This document shows, piece after piece, positions 31,648 to 39,242 of a stretch of 64,000 bases of DNA. The translations under genes were made by a program, and so were the position numbers. The stretch spans positions 35,975-99,974 of IMG/VR virus record IMGVR_UViG_3300037852_000186. One strand, given 5' to 3'. The notes below the pieces were generated by a model. The model did no database searches. It saw only the letters and a program-made list of their open reading frames with translations, and was not told the DNA's origin. This DNA comes from a virus. Numbering within the stretch: position 1 is the first letter of the stretch; every line of letters begins with the position of its first letter.

Positions 31648-31676
31648 TGTTTAACGAATAGACGCGCGCTTGTCAA
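31648..31676 (-). promoter_or_regulatory. Promoter of the XRE gene and transfer operon
   Basis: TTGACA (31676-31671), a 17-bp spacer and TAAACA (31653-31648), 54 bp before the XRE ATG. The near-palindrome AACATATTGTT overlaps the -10 and is a candidate operator for the XRE product. Confidence 0.5.
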
Positions 31677-31704
31677 CCCCTCAAGCGTTTATTCTGTTGA
31701 CGGC

Positions 31705-32556
31705 TTAAAGTGCGGTTCTCCCGCTCGGTCTCAGCTTGCCGTGTTCGATCCCCCGAATCAAAGTGTTCCTCGACTTAGCGATGGGCTCATCTTTCTCCCA
31801 CCCCCGAACCACGCACATCACGGACTTGAGCACGTCAGCTTCGTCGAGTTGTCCGCCCGCGATTAGGCTGCCAAAGCGATTGGCGGTTTCGAGAAGCGTC
31901 TGATTGCGGCAGCCGTTTTTTGCATCGATCAAATCGTTGATTAGGCCGTCGAAAGCTTTGCGGGCATAGTTGCTCACGACGCCTGAGTAGGGCTGCGCTT
32001 CGCAGATTGGAGTCGCCGCTTGTCGTTGAGCCTTCTCGCGTAGATGGTCCAGCAACCACGTCGGCGGGTTAGCGCGCGGCAGGTCGCTCGGCGAGCAGCG
32101 GCCGATGGCCCAAATGTAAGTGAACGGAATCCACGTGCGGTCGCTGAGTTTCCAGCACGTTGAACCGGGCGAGACTGCATAGCCTCCGCATCCACGTAGA
32201 TCAACATTCTCCGCTAATTTCCCTGCTTCGTTGTGCGCTTCGATTCCAGCAGGGTAGTTATACCAATACTGCCTGCCTCTCCAAGTCTGCACTTGCCACG
32301 TTGCTGGCATCCCTTTGTGCTCAAGCCAGACAATCGCCTCAGCGCTATCCGCATCCACGACCAGCAGATTGGTAGCGGCCCCGGTCGGTACACCCCCACC
32401 CGCCCAGGGCCAACGATTAGCCCAGTACTCGCTCTGCGCCTCGTCGGGTGGAGCTTCTTGGAGGGATTTCCACAGCACCAGCGGTCGCTTGCCAGCGACG
32501 GGAAAGCACCAGAGTCCCAGCTCACGTAACGTCTGAGCGATAGATCTAAAGCGCAT
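31705..32556 (-). CDS. Primase-polymerase (AEP/Prim-Pol) N-terminal-type protein
   Basis: A 283-aa protein of the bifunctional primase/polymerase family: GLWCFPVAGKRPLVLWKSLQ, a W-x3-WPWAGGGVPTG motif, the catalytic strand LLVVDADSAEAIVWLE and the late VDLRGCGGYAVSPGS. ATG 32556 is chosen; TTG 32574 is an alternative. No helicase domain is fused; the separate TOPRIM-helicase at 46-49 kb could complement it. It lies just upstream of the transposon insertion. Confidence 0.8.
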   Translation of the reverse strand: MRFRSIAQTLRELGLWCFPVAGKRPLVLWKSLQEAPPDEAQSEYWANRWPWAGGGVPTGAATNLLVVDADSAEAIVWLEHKGMPATWQVQTWRGRQYWYNYPAGIEAHNEAGKLAENVDLRGCGGYAVSPGSTCWKLSDRTWIPFTYIWAIGRCSPSDLPRANPPTWLLDHLREKAQRQAATPICEAQPYSGVVSNYARKAFDGLINDLIDAKNGCRNQTLLETANRFGSLIAGGQLDEADVLKSVMCVVRGWEKDEPIAKSRNTLIRGIEHGKLRPSGRTAL

Positions 32557-32587
32557 TCCTAAAATCAACTCCAAATGATAAAGCTAA

Positions 32588-32615
32588 TTATTCGTCGTGG
32601 GATGCTGGAATAAAG
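32588..32615 (-). pseudogene. Detached 3' end of the gene interrupted by the transposon
   Basis: Reading minus strand through the duplicated target site gives FIPASHDE and a stop at 32588. Joined to the fragment at 36652-36832 with one target copy removed, it restores the frame exactly, so this is the original C-terminus of that gene. Confidence 0.75.
32608..32615. repeat. Target-site duplication, left copy (GAATAAAG)
   Basis: An 8-bp GAATAAAG directly precedes the left inverted repeat; the identical octamer follows the right repeat at 36652-36659. Confidence 0.85.
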
Positions 32616-32641
32616 GGTAGTGTCTCAGTTTGAATTCCCCC
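32616..32641 (+). repeat. Left terminal inverted repeat
   Basis: 26 bp beginning GGTAGTGTCTCAGTTTG and ending AATTCCCCC. It matches the right end (36625-36651) in all positions except one missing G. Confidence 0.88.
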
Positions 32642-32680
32642 GCGCTTGGAAGCGATTTGTGAGCGTGCCATCCTGTCAGT

Positions 32681-32939
32681 ATGCCCAAGGGACCACGTGG
32701 CGAGAAACGCCCAGACTGACGTGATTGGCAATGCCGTCCGTGTGATGCGGATCGCCACGGGAGAGGTTGAGGATACACTGCGCGATCCGGCGAAGGAATA
32801 TGCCCGCAAGGGTGGCTTAAAGGGGGGTCGAATACGAGCCGAGACGCTCTCCGCGCGCAAGCGTAAGGAAATCGCCCAAAACGCCGCAAAAGCGAGATGG
32901 TCAAAGCATCGCGGTCCTAAGGCCAAGTCGATGGAATAA
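32681..32939 (+). pseudogene. Frameshifted KARW-family small gene
   Basis: ATG 32681 encodes MPKGPRGEKRPD and then stops at 32717. One base later, in the +1 frame, the text continues as DVIGNAVRVMRIATGEVE ... GGLKGGRIRAETL ... AAKARWSKH. The known family reads KRPADVIGNAV, so a single inserted base near 32715 explains the break. It is a pseudogene, a sequencing error or a rare programmed shift. The family is small and basic and of unknown function; it is related to the NPAA protein at 16062. Confidence 0.6.
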
Positions 32940-32963
32940 ATTTAGACATATTTGCCACTCGAA

Positions 32964-32992
32964 TTGACAGCAAAGGCGCGCACGTCTAAACT
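32964..32992 (+). promoter_or_regulatory. Leaderless promoter of the 201-aa/ImmA operon
   Basis: TTGACA (32964-32969), a 17-bp spacer, TAAACT (32987-32992), then six bases and ATG 32999. The inverted repeat TTTAGAC (32941-32947) and GTCTAAA (32984-32990) brackets the promoter and overlaps its -10, as expected for an autoregulated repressor. Confidence 0.65.
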
Positions 32993-32998
32993 CGCGCC

Positions 32999-33604
32999 AT
33001 GTTGTCAAAAACGCAGGCTGAGCTTGTCCTTGGCTCGAACCTAAAACAGATTCGCGACTGTGTTGTTGGGGCCTTCCAAAAATACAGGTCCGACTACAGT
33101 GCCAATGCCCTTGTCCATACCGCTCGAAGTCGGGCGAGCATCATTCACGATCATATGATTGCTTCTGCTCGCGCGACTTTCGCTAACGATAAGGGCGTAA
33201 GGATTTTCAGTAAGCGCGGCCTTTCATTGATCAACGTTAAGGACAGTCTGCTGTTGCGCTTTAAGAAAATGGATAAGGAAAAACGCACCCGTAATATCCT
33301 TACGCAGCAGAGTTTCCTTTTCAGAGCACAGCTAGAATTGCCGGGCATCCCAGCAGAATTGACGCACCTCGAAGCCGGATATGTTCTGAACGATTTGCAA
33401 ACCGCGCTCGATGGCGTGTACATAACCTGTCCTAACGGAAAAGCGCTCGAATGGTTTATTGACCTAAGCTCGCTCGCGGGAACGAACGTCGCGCACCTTC
33501 CCCAGAGCGGTGCACCACAAAACACATCGCAAGCTCCTCGAAGAAAACGGATCGGACCGAAGATCGACCGCAAGGACAAAAAGGATGAGGGCGATAAATC
33601 CTAA
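32999..33604 (+). CDS. Partner protein of the XRE-ImmA gene
   Basis: A 201-aa protein starting at the leaderless ATG. It is mostly helical and basic (AELVLGSNLKQIRDCVVGAFQKYRSDYS..HTARSRASIIHDHMI), with a Lys/Asp-rich end. It overlaps the ImmA gene by 20 bp, so the two are made together. I do not recognise the family. The pair has the layout of a two-gene toxin-antitoxin or defence cassette, but no toxin motif is visible. Confidence 0.7.
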   Translation: MLSKTQAELVLGSNLKQIRDCVVGAFQKYRSDYSANALVHTARSRASIIHDHMIASARATFANDKGVRIFSKRGLSLINVKDSLLLRFKKMDKEKRTRNILTQQSFLFRAQLELPGIPAELTHLEAGYVLNDLQTALDGVYITCPNGKALEWFIDLSSLAGTNVAHLPQSGAPQNTSQAPRRKRIGPKIDRKDKKDEGDKS

Positions 33605-34679
33605 CATGGTTACTATTGCGCGGGAATCGCGAGGATTGAGCCAAAGCGAACTCGCTACGCGATTATCGATAGCTCAAGGAGCATTGTCTAAAATTGAGGG
33701 AGGAATAAGGAACGCGTCTGATGAGCTTGGAGCACAGATGGCTTCTGCGCTCGACTATCCTGTCGATTTCTTTTACTCGCCCGAACCTGTTTACGGGTTA
33801 GGTGTCGGGACGCTGTACCATCGTAAGCGACAAGCGTTATCTAGCTCGGTTCTCGCAAAAATACATGCACAAGTTAACATCCGCCGAATTCATATTTCGC
33901 GGTTATTGAAGTCCGTCGAATTCCCACAAGGAAAGATCAGACGTCTGGACCTTGATGATTATGGTGGAAGTCCCGAACGTATCGCACAGGCTGTTCGATC
34001 TAATTGGCTATTGCCGAATGGCCCAGTGCAAAACGTCACAGAGGCTATTGAAGACAGTGGCGGCATCGTAATGAGTTTCGATTTCGAAACGTCGTTAATA
34101 GATGCGGTTAGCCAATGGCCACCGGACATGCCGCCAATCTTCTTGGCGAACGATACTATTCCTGGTGATCGCTTCCGCTACAGCTTGGCGCATGAGCTGG
34201 CCCACGTGATCATGCATGAGATTCAGACGGAGAACATGGAAGACGAAGCTAACCGTTTCGCCGCAGAATTTTTGATGCCCGCTCAAGACATACGGGCATC
34301 GCTAGAGCCGGTTACGCTGCCAAGGCTGGCCGCACTTAAGTCTTACTGGAAGGTGTCGATGGCTGCGTTGCTAAAACGCGCGACCGATCTCGCTGTAATC
34401 TCGGAAAGACACGCACGAAGTCTTTGGATGAAGATGGGTCAGACAGGACTACGCCGCCGCGAACCGCCGGAATTGGACATCCCCATTGAAACAGCGACGA
34501 TATTTGCTGAGTTGATAGACACCCATAGGGAGGACCTTGGTTACTCGCTTTCGGACATTAGCGCATTACTCACGATCCATGGACGCGAGTTACGAAAACC
34601 AAGGCAGCAGAAAAATCCAAGCGCACCATTGCGTTTGGTAAGGTCCAAAACACGCTCGATTAGTCGTATCTCTACCTGA
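33585..34679 (+). CDS. XRE-family regulator fused to ImmA/IrrE metallopeptidase
   Basis: A 364-aa protein. Residues ~5-65 are an XRE helix-turn-helix (IARESRGLSQSELATRLSIAQGALSKIEGG). Residues ~150-290 are an ImmA/IrrE-type (COG2856) zinc peptidase with H203-E-L-A-H207 and the downstream E-D-E-A-N-R-F-A-A-E-F-L-M-P. Such proteins combine repressor and anti-repressor functions and control mobile elements or stress genes. Its start overlaps the partner gene. It is transposon cargo. Confidence 0.88.
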   Translation: MRAINPNMVTIARESRGLSQSELATRLSIAQGALSKIEGGIRNASDELGAQMASALDYPVDFFYSPEPVYGLGVGTLYHRKRQALSSSVLAKIHAQVNIRRIHISRLLKSVEFPQGKIRRLDLDDYGGSPERIAQAVRSNWLLPNGPVQNVTEAIEDSGGIVMSFDFETSLIDAVSQWPPDMPPIFLANDTIPGDRFRYSLAHELAHVIMHEIQTENMEDEANRFAAEFLMPAQDIRASLEPVTLPRLAALKSYWKVSMAALLKRATDLAVISERHARSLWMKMGQTGLRRREPPELDIPIETATIFAELIDTHREDLGYSLSDISALLTIHGRELRKPRQQKNPSAPLRLVRSKTRSISRIST

Positions 34680-34723
34680 CCATAATGCTTGACACTCAAG
34701 CAAAAAGTTCATATCATACCGAT

Positions 34724-35576
34724 ATGAACAGATTGCCCGTGGCCAAGCGCGTTCAGATTCTCTCTCTGCTCTGCGAGGGGGCTTCCATGCGCTCGGTATC
34801 GCGACTGGTCGATATCTCGATCAACACCGTGACACGCGAGCTAATCCTTGCCGGTCAAGCGTGGCGCCGACTTCCATGATCGAACCGTGCGCAATGTGCA
34901 GTCCGGACGCGTGCAGGCCGACGAAATTTGGTCGTTTGTGGAGATGAAAGAAAAGCAGGCGAAGCAGAAAGCGTTACGCCCGCTGAACGTTGGCGACATT
35001 TGGACGTGGACTGGAATCGACGCCGACAGCAAATTGATCATTTCATGGTTCATCGGTTCGCGTGATGCTGATGCGGCTTACACGTTCATGACCGACCTAG
35101 CGAGTAGGCTTGCGAATCGTGTCCAGCTAACCACAGATGGCCATCACGCCTACTTGAGTGCGGTTGATGCGGCCTTTCATCGGGATATCGATTACGCGCA
35201 GTTAGTTAAAGTCTACGGGACCGCGCCCGAAGCCGAGAAGCGCTATAGCCCACCAGTTTGTTTGGGCGCTGAGCCAACAGAGATTCGCGGGCGTCCTGAC
35301 CCGAAGCATATTTCCACGTCTTATGTCGAGCGACAAAATCTCACCATGCGCATGAGCATGAGGCGGTTCACTCGGCTGACCAACGCATTTTCCAAGAAGT
35401 TCGAGAATCACTGTCACATGGTTGCGCTCTATGCCGTCTGGTACAACTTTGTGAGGATTCATAAGACGCTGCGATGCACGCCCGCAATGGAAGCTGGCGT
35501 CACGGAAAAGCTCTGGTCGCTTGAGGATATCGTTCGAGTCGTGGATGAATGGGAAGCCGTTCAAGCCAAAAATTAG
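34724..35576 (+). pseudogene. IS1-family-like transposase, frameshifted
   Basis: The first part (MNRLPVAKRVQILSLLCEGASMRSVSRL) is the N-terminal HTH; the second part carries the DDE domain (QADEIWSFVEMKEKQ, TTDGHHAYL, ...SYVERQNLTMRMSMRRFTRLTNAFSKK). The frames separate near 34857, where GCGTGGCGCC has one base more than the expected AGQACADFHD reading. It is either inactivated, read by ribosomal frameshifting, or a sequencing error. Intact relatives are single proteins of about 240-300 aa. Confidence 0.75.
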
Positions 35577-35748
35577 GGCCGTTCGTGCGCGTCGATAATT
35601 GCCAAAGCATTGCTCAAAATAAAACCTGAAGGGACAAAGAAAAGAAAAAAGCCCCGGAAATGAATCCAATTAGCACGAAGCAAACGCCCCTGACTAATCT
35701 CTTACGTGCATCGCTAACCGACCACGGCTTTTCCGGGGGATACTCTAC

Positions 35749-36372
35749 ATGCCAGAGACCAATAACGGCTACAATGCAGCTAACCAAACAAACAGGAAGT
35801 GGGTACCATTTGGCAATTTCGTCGTAAATGCTGGAACCTTGGTCGTATTGATAGGGACCTTGGGAACAATCATCTGGTATACGCCCGTCACCAGCCGGAT
35901 TCTTGATGCTGATACGCGACCCTATGTTGCCGTAACTGGCTCTGATTATATTACCTTCAAAGCCGGGGACCGTTTGGTCGAGCCCGTTAATCTCGCCAAT
36001 TCCGGTAAATTGCCCGCCGATGCCCTCATTCAGGGCGTTGTTACTTTTCAACCAAGTAAGCAGGCTGAGGCTGGTTCTTTTCCAGATGAAATGACGCATC
36101 TGTTCATTTGGCCCAGCCCTATTGAGAATCCATATATTACTGTCAAGAGTGTGAATGCGCTCAGCAATGAGAATTTTGAATTGCTGAAAAGCAGTGCGTT
36201 CTATGTATATATAGCGGTGCGTGTTCGATATGGCGGACATACTACGCGAATCTGTAAAGAGTACACTTTTGACATCAAATCGCGGACACCTGCCTGTTCG
36301 AGCGATAGTTGCAGCAGTCAGATGCCCGAACCAACATTGTGCAAGGATCCACATTCCAACTATGCCGATTAA
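35749..36372 (+). CDS. Single-TM protein with periplasmic beta domain
   Basis: A 207-aa protein: an N-terminal cytoplasmic stretch, one TM helix (VVNAGTLVVLIGTLGTIIWY), then a domain beginning RPYVAVTGSDYITFKAGD and containing VNLANSGKLPADALIQG. This pattern, with a P-Y-V-A-V and an N-x-G-K-x-P-A motif, recurs in uncharacterised membrane proteins. An overlapping minus-strand frame exists but is less convincing. It is cargo of the transposon. Confidence 0.6.
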   Translation: MPETNNGYNAANQTNRKWVPFGNFVVNAGTLVVLIGTLGTIIWYTPVTSRILDADTRPYVAVTGSDYITFKAGDRLVEPVNLANSGKLPADALIQGVVTFQPSKQAEAGSFPDEMTHLFIWPSPIENPYITVKSVNALSNENFELLKSSAFYVYIAVRVRYGGHTTRICKEYTFDIKSRTPACSSDSCSSQMPEPTLCKDPHSNYAD

Positions 36373-36624
36373 CGCAGGTAAGATATCTTTAAGAGCTACT
36401 GCAAATAAATGACATGGTCCACTGCCCCCTTCATGTCTCCACATAACTCCATAGTGGCCTATTGGATGCCACACACTAGGGGTGACAGTGTCATCCGTAC
36501 ACAATACTGGCGGATCGTCGTCATCCGACGACGAATCCGGCCTGTCACGTCGCCCGTCATCTTGGCGAACATCGGGTGTACTGTTGACAGGTGAATAATT
36601 CTCCTTGAGAGGGGGTGCCAAGCA

Positions 36625-36651
36625 GGGGGAATTCCAAACTGAGACACTACC
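36625..36651 (-). repeat. Right terminal inverted repeat
   Basis: 27 bp; the reverse complement starts GGTAGTGTCTCAGTTTGG and matches the left end with one extra G. GAATAAAG follows directly (36652-36659). Confidence 0.88.
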
Positions 36652-36659
36652 GAATAAAG
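36652..36659. repeat. Target-site duplication, right copy (GAATAAAG)
   Basis: This copy is identical to 32608-32615 and directly abuts the right inverted repeat. Confidence 0.85.
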
Positions 36660-36832
36660 GTATCAGCTTGACAGCAACTGCTAACATGAACTAACTCGTT
36701 ATTTCGCGAGGGTGGGAATAATCCGAAACCAGCCGCCCCAAGTCGTTTAAGTGTAACTGCGCAGGGTTCCCAACACTCGGAACAAAAGGCACCTTCGCTG
36801 CGCAATGATTCGATGGTAGTTTTGAATAGCAT
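36652..36832 (-). pseudogene. Cys-rich small gene interrupted by the transposon
   Basis: ATG 36832 overlaps the upstream stop. The protein has FCSECWEPC and a later SSCC, probably a zinc site. The transposon entered seven codons before its stop: in the element-bearing form the frame ends TFIR inside the inverted repeat, while the empty-site reconstruction ends TFIPASHDE. So the present protein has a changed tail and may still work. Confidence 0.7.
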
Positions 36833-37122
36833 CACACTTCCCTCGTATCTGCATCTGTGTGTTTCAGGCGCGGCACTCGCTGGTAAGGGAGGAATATTGG
36901 CGCTTCCGTGAACTCCGCTAGCAATTCGACTTGACTAGCCAGCACAGTCACGCCTCTCTCGCCGTGCCGAGGAGTAACCGCAACGTCATATCGAGGTTTC
37001 GCGGCTAATAACGCATCAGTCCAGATGCTTCGGGCTGGTTTGACAATGGGAGGTTGAGCTTTTACCCAAAGCAATAGAAAGGTTCCATCCCGTCTCCCCC
37101 ATCGTGCCCGCTGCCACATCAT
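36832..37122 (-). CDS. Hypothetical protein (96 aa)
   Basis: A basic protein with an Arg/Trp-rich start (MMWQRARWGRRDG) and ETEAP/PRH segments; no family is recognised. It overlaps the lipoprotein gene stop by 4 bp and the next start by 3 bp. It is part of the long minus-strand operon that begins at 41826. Confidence 0.55.
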   Translation of the reverse strand: MMWQRARWGRRDGTFLLLWVKAQPPIVKPARSIWTDALLAAKPRYDVAVTPRHGERGVTVLASQVELLAEFTEAPIFLPYQRVPRLKHTDADTREV

Positions 37123-37364
37123 GGGTTATACCTTTGCCGCTCCGCGTTCATTAAGTCGATCTGTTGTTGCATTTCCTGGCGCTGCATTTGCGCAGCGTTC
37201 TCCTGCGACCAGATGCTCTCTGCCATCGAGATCCCCGACATGGCCATGCCCTGCATCGGCGCCACAGTCTGCATGCTCTGCGGGGTGCAGCCGGCCAGCA
37301 GCGCGGTCAGGCCAACAATAGTCGCACCAAAAGATAATCGCTTCGTCGCGAAGTGTTTCATCAT
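37119..37364 (-). CDS. Small lipoprotein
   Basis: An 81-aa protein with a signal peptide and the lipobox LLAGC (residues ~22-26). The mature part is Met/Gln-rich and helical (MAESIWSQENAAQMQRQEMQQQIDLMNAERQ), probably a coiled coil on the membrane surface. It resembles phage o-spanins and plasmid entry-exclusion lipoproteins. Its role cannot be decided. Confidence 0.7.
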   Translation of the reverse strand: MMKHFATKRLSFGATIVGLTALLAGCTPQSMQTVAPMQGMAMSGISMAESIWSQENAAQMQRQEMQQQIDLMNAERQRYNP

Positions 37365-37372
37365 CTATCCTT

Positions 37373-37561
37373 TCAATCATCTGCGGGTTCCACGATAACG
37401 TCATCAATTTCGGCATTCTCGCATTCATCGGCGCAGTGATAACACAAGCTGACATGACCGTTCTCTTTCAACGCCATCTTCTCAGCTCGTTGCGGATTCT
37501 CAGCCTCGAACGTACCAAGAAACTTACTTCCTACGACCCGACCATAAACGTTGTACTTCAT
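37373..37561 (-). CDS. Small Cys-containing protein
   Basis: A 62-aa protein with a beta start (YNVYGRVVGSKFLGTFEAENPQRAEKMAL) and CYHCADECENAEIDDVIVEP, a one-site zinc motif. This spelling occurs in small phage proteins of unknown role. It starts immediately after the ThyX stop. Confidence 0.7.
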   Translation of the reverse strand: MKYNVYGRVVGSKFLGTFEAENPQRAEKMALKENGHVSLCYHCADECENAEIDDVIVEPADD

Positions 37562-38206
37562 CTACTTAACCTCCTCGCACTTCTCCAACTCGAATGCCGC
37601 AATCGACAAGTCAAATTTGCCCGTCGCCTTCACCAGCCGCAGCATCTCCTGCGCGATTTCCCTGATTTCCTTTTGCGCGTCGGGGCTGTTGCGGAGGCGC
37701 TGAAAGTGAACGAAGCTACCGAAATTAAACATCACGTCACTTGAGAGTTGATGCCCATAGGGAAGCACGAAGCGGGCGGACTCCTTGGCACGCTTGCGGC
37801 CTAGCTTCGGTGTCAGCTCCTCCACGAATTGATGATACAGCCTAGCAACGTAGTCGTAATGAAGTTCCGCAGCTAGGCGATGACCTTCCGGCCAGTCATC
37901 GGGGACGTAGAATCTATCCTCCTTGAACTCTTTGTACCTGGCACTCTCTGCGTTGAGACTCACGCCAACCCTATGTTTTAGTAAGTGAATATGGGTAGCA
38001 AGGTCGGTGGTGAGCTGAAAATGGATGGCACTCTTCTCGAACGGCGTCGCATGGGGCATAGTGTGGCCGCTGGCGAGGTCTTTAAGAAACTGTGGCATCC
38101 GCGCACGTCGCTCGGGCGTTATCTCCCTCTTGGTGCTCTGCCAGGCCGAGAGTGCGTGCGTGTCGTCCCCGCCGTAGTAGCCCAACAATTCGACGGTGTT
38201 AGACAT
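37562..38206 (-). CDS. thyX: Flavin-dependent thymidylate synthase (ThyX)
   Basis: A 214-aa enzyme that methylates dUMP to dTMP using folate, NADPH and FAD. The signature KHRVGVSLNAESARY (residues ~77-91) is the RHRx7S motif with Lys in place of the first Arg; HATPFEKSAIHFQL and the C-terminal RFVLPYGHQ also fit. ATG 38206 is chosen over the upstream start that would run into the neighbouring gene. It raises thymidine supply during phage or plasmid replication. The Lys substitution is unusual. Confidence 0.9.
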   Translation of the reverse strand: MSNTVELLGYYGGDDTHALSAWQSTKREITPERRARMPQFLKDLASGHTMPHATPFEKSAIHFQLTTDLATHIHLLKHRVGVSLNAESARYKEFKEDRFYVPDDWPEGHRLAAELHYDYVARLYHQFVEELTPKLGRKRAKESARFVLPYGHQLSSDVMFNFGSFVHFQRLRNSPDAQKEIREIAQEMLRLVKATGKFDLSIAAFELEKCEEVK

Positions 38207-38210
38207 TAGC

Positions 38211-38525
38211 TTACTCCATAAAAAGTCCACTGTTCGCCGCCATTCCACAAACCTTCATCAAAAGTTCTAAGTCAAACGTGCCCCATCGTTTGAAAGCATT
38301 CACCCGCGCTTGCTCCCGCATTTCGACCGACATTGGATGCTTGCCTTTGCCGCGATGTGGTAATGCGGGCACCCGCTCGCGCCGTCTCTTGCGCCACTTT
38401 TGGCTGGCACGCCGCCGCTGTTCCATGATGCGCGGGGAGTGAATGTAACAATACTGTCCGCAGTAGAAAGAATCCTTGCGTTTAGCCACAAACAGAACGT
38501 CGCATCCTTTGCAATGTCGTTTCAT
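38211..38525 (-). CDS. Zinc-finger protein with KRWG tail
   Basis: A 104-aa protein. CKGCDVLFVAKRKDSFYCGQYC is a zinc finger; a strongly basic middle (RRRASQKWRKRRRERV) follows, then AREQARVNAFKRWGTFD, a motif related to the KARW family. Nucleic-acid binding is likely. Confidence 0.7.
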   Translation of the reverse strand: MKRHCKGCDVLFVAKRKDSFYCGQYCYIHSPRIMEQRRRASQKWRKRRRERVPALPHRGKGKHPMSVEMREQARVNAFKRWGTFDLELLMKVCGMAANSGLFME

Positions 38526-38893
38526 CACACTAGATCCATCCGTCTATCGAGTTGAATATGCCGCCCCTCTCGTATCGCGCGCATCACCCCCGACCGCAGA
38601 GCATCTGGGTCGAGTTCGAGCTGATGACATGACCAAACAAAAGAGCGGAAGCTATCGCTCGTATCGGCTATCCACTCGCGCGCTTCTTGACGCACTTCAT
38701 CCAGCCTCGCGTATACGTGCGATTTGGATCGCGTGTTTTTCGTCGCCCAGTCCACGGCGTCCTTGACCGCCTCCAGCCAAAGCCGCTGCTCGCCGGATAG
38801 ATGGTGCGATTGATTAAAGTAAGCGAATTGCCCCGGCTCCATGCCGTCGATGCGGAGGTCGGACCATTCGGTGATTGCGGGTTCTTGGTTCAT
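38525..38893 (-). CDS. Hypothetical protein (122 aa)
   Basis: An acidic helical protein; ATG 38893 overlaps the upstream stop (ATGA). MEPGQFAYFNQSHHLSGEQRLWLEAVKDAVDWA suggests a compact helical domain. No family is recognised. Confidence 0.65.
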   Translation of the reverse strand: MNQEPAITEWSDLRIDGMEPGQFAYFNQSHHLSGEQRLWLEAVKDAVDWATKNTRSKSHVYARLDEVRQEAREWIADTSDSFRSFVWSCHQLELDPDALRSGVMRAIREGRHIQLDRRMDLV

Positions 38894-39039
38894 CGGATCA
38901 CTTCCTTGCATCGTTCAGCGAGTATGTTGCGCTCGGCTCGTAGCCAGTACTCCCAGCGGGAACCGACGAAGCCGCCGAGCGCTGCGGTGTCGTAGCAGAA
39001 TTCCCACAAACAAAGATAATAGAAGCGTCGGGATATCAT
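38890..39039 (-). CDS. 49-aa hypothetical protein
   Basis: Start and stop both overlap neighbours (ATGA at each end). The protein is aromatic-rich (RRFYYLCLWEFCYDTAALGGFVGSRWEYWLRAER) and looks like a small amphipathic or membrane-associated helix pair. Confidence 0.6.
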   Translation of the reverse strand: MISRRFYYLCLWEFCYDTAALGGFVGSRWEYWLRAERNILAERCKEVIR

Positions 39040-39242
39040 CGCTCCCACCGTGCAACCATTTGTCGAATATTAATAATACCGAGTGTCACGGAAAAAAGAT
39101 TGATTCCAACAAATGCGCCGCTTAGTACGCGGCTACCCAGCAAATAGATTCCACAATCAGCAGCAACGACGTAAGCCGTACCAACTGCCGTAGCAGCGAC
39201 AAGACAGAAGAGACTAATAGTAATTATCTTGGAATTGCTCAT
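39036..39242 (-). CDS. Two-TM small membrane protein
   Basis: 68 aa from ATG 39242, with two hydrophobic helices (IITISLFCLVAATAVGTAYVVA and GAFVGINLFSVTLGIINI) joined by a short loop, and a basic tail. It is linked to both neighbours by overlapping start and stop codons. Role unknown. Confidence 0.65.
   Translation of the reverse strand: MSNSKIITISLFCLVAATAVGTAYVVAADCGIYLLGSRVLSGAFVGINLFSVTLGIINIRQMVARWER

Larger units (their letters stand above)
32616..36651 (+). mobile_element. 4036-bp cargo transposon with IS1-like transposase
   Basis: Bounded by inverted repeats that begin GGTAGTGTCTCAGTTTG at both ends and flanked by GAATAAAG on both sides. It carries, all on the plus strand, a frameshifted small gene, a 201-aa gene, an XRE-ImmA regulator, an IS1-like transposase (frameshifted) and a membrane protein. 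An 8-bp duplication fits IS1-family elements. Passenger genes make it much longer than a plain IS of this type (about 1 kb). Confidence 0.88.

Noticed and set aside
35614-36687. A 357-aa minus-strand frame across the transposon right end
   Set aside because: It runs through the inverted repeat and is antisense to the 207-aa membrane-protein gene, whose sequence is more natural. Only the last ~55 residues (35614-35780) look like a possible small TM protein; support is too weak to list.
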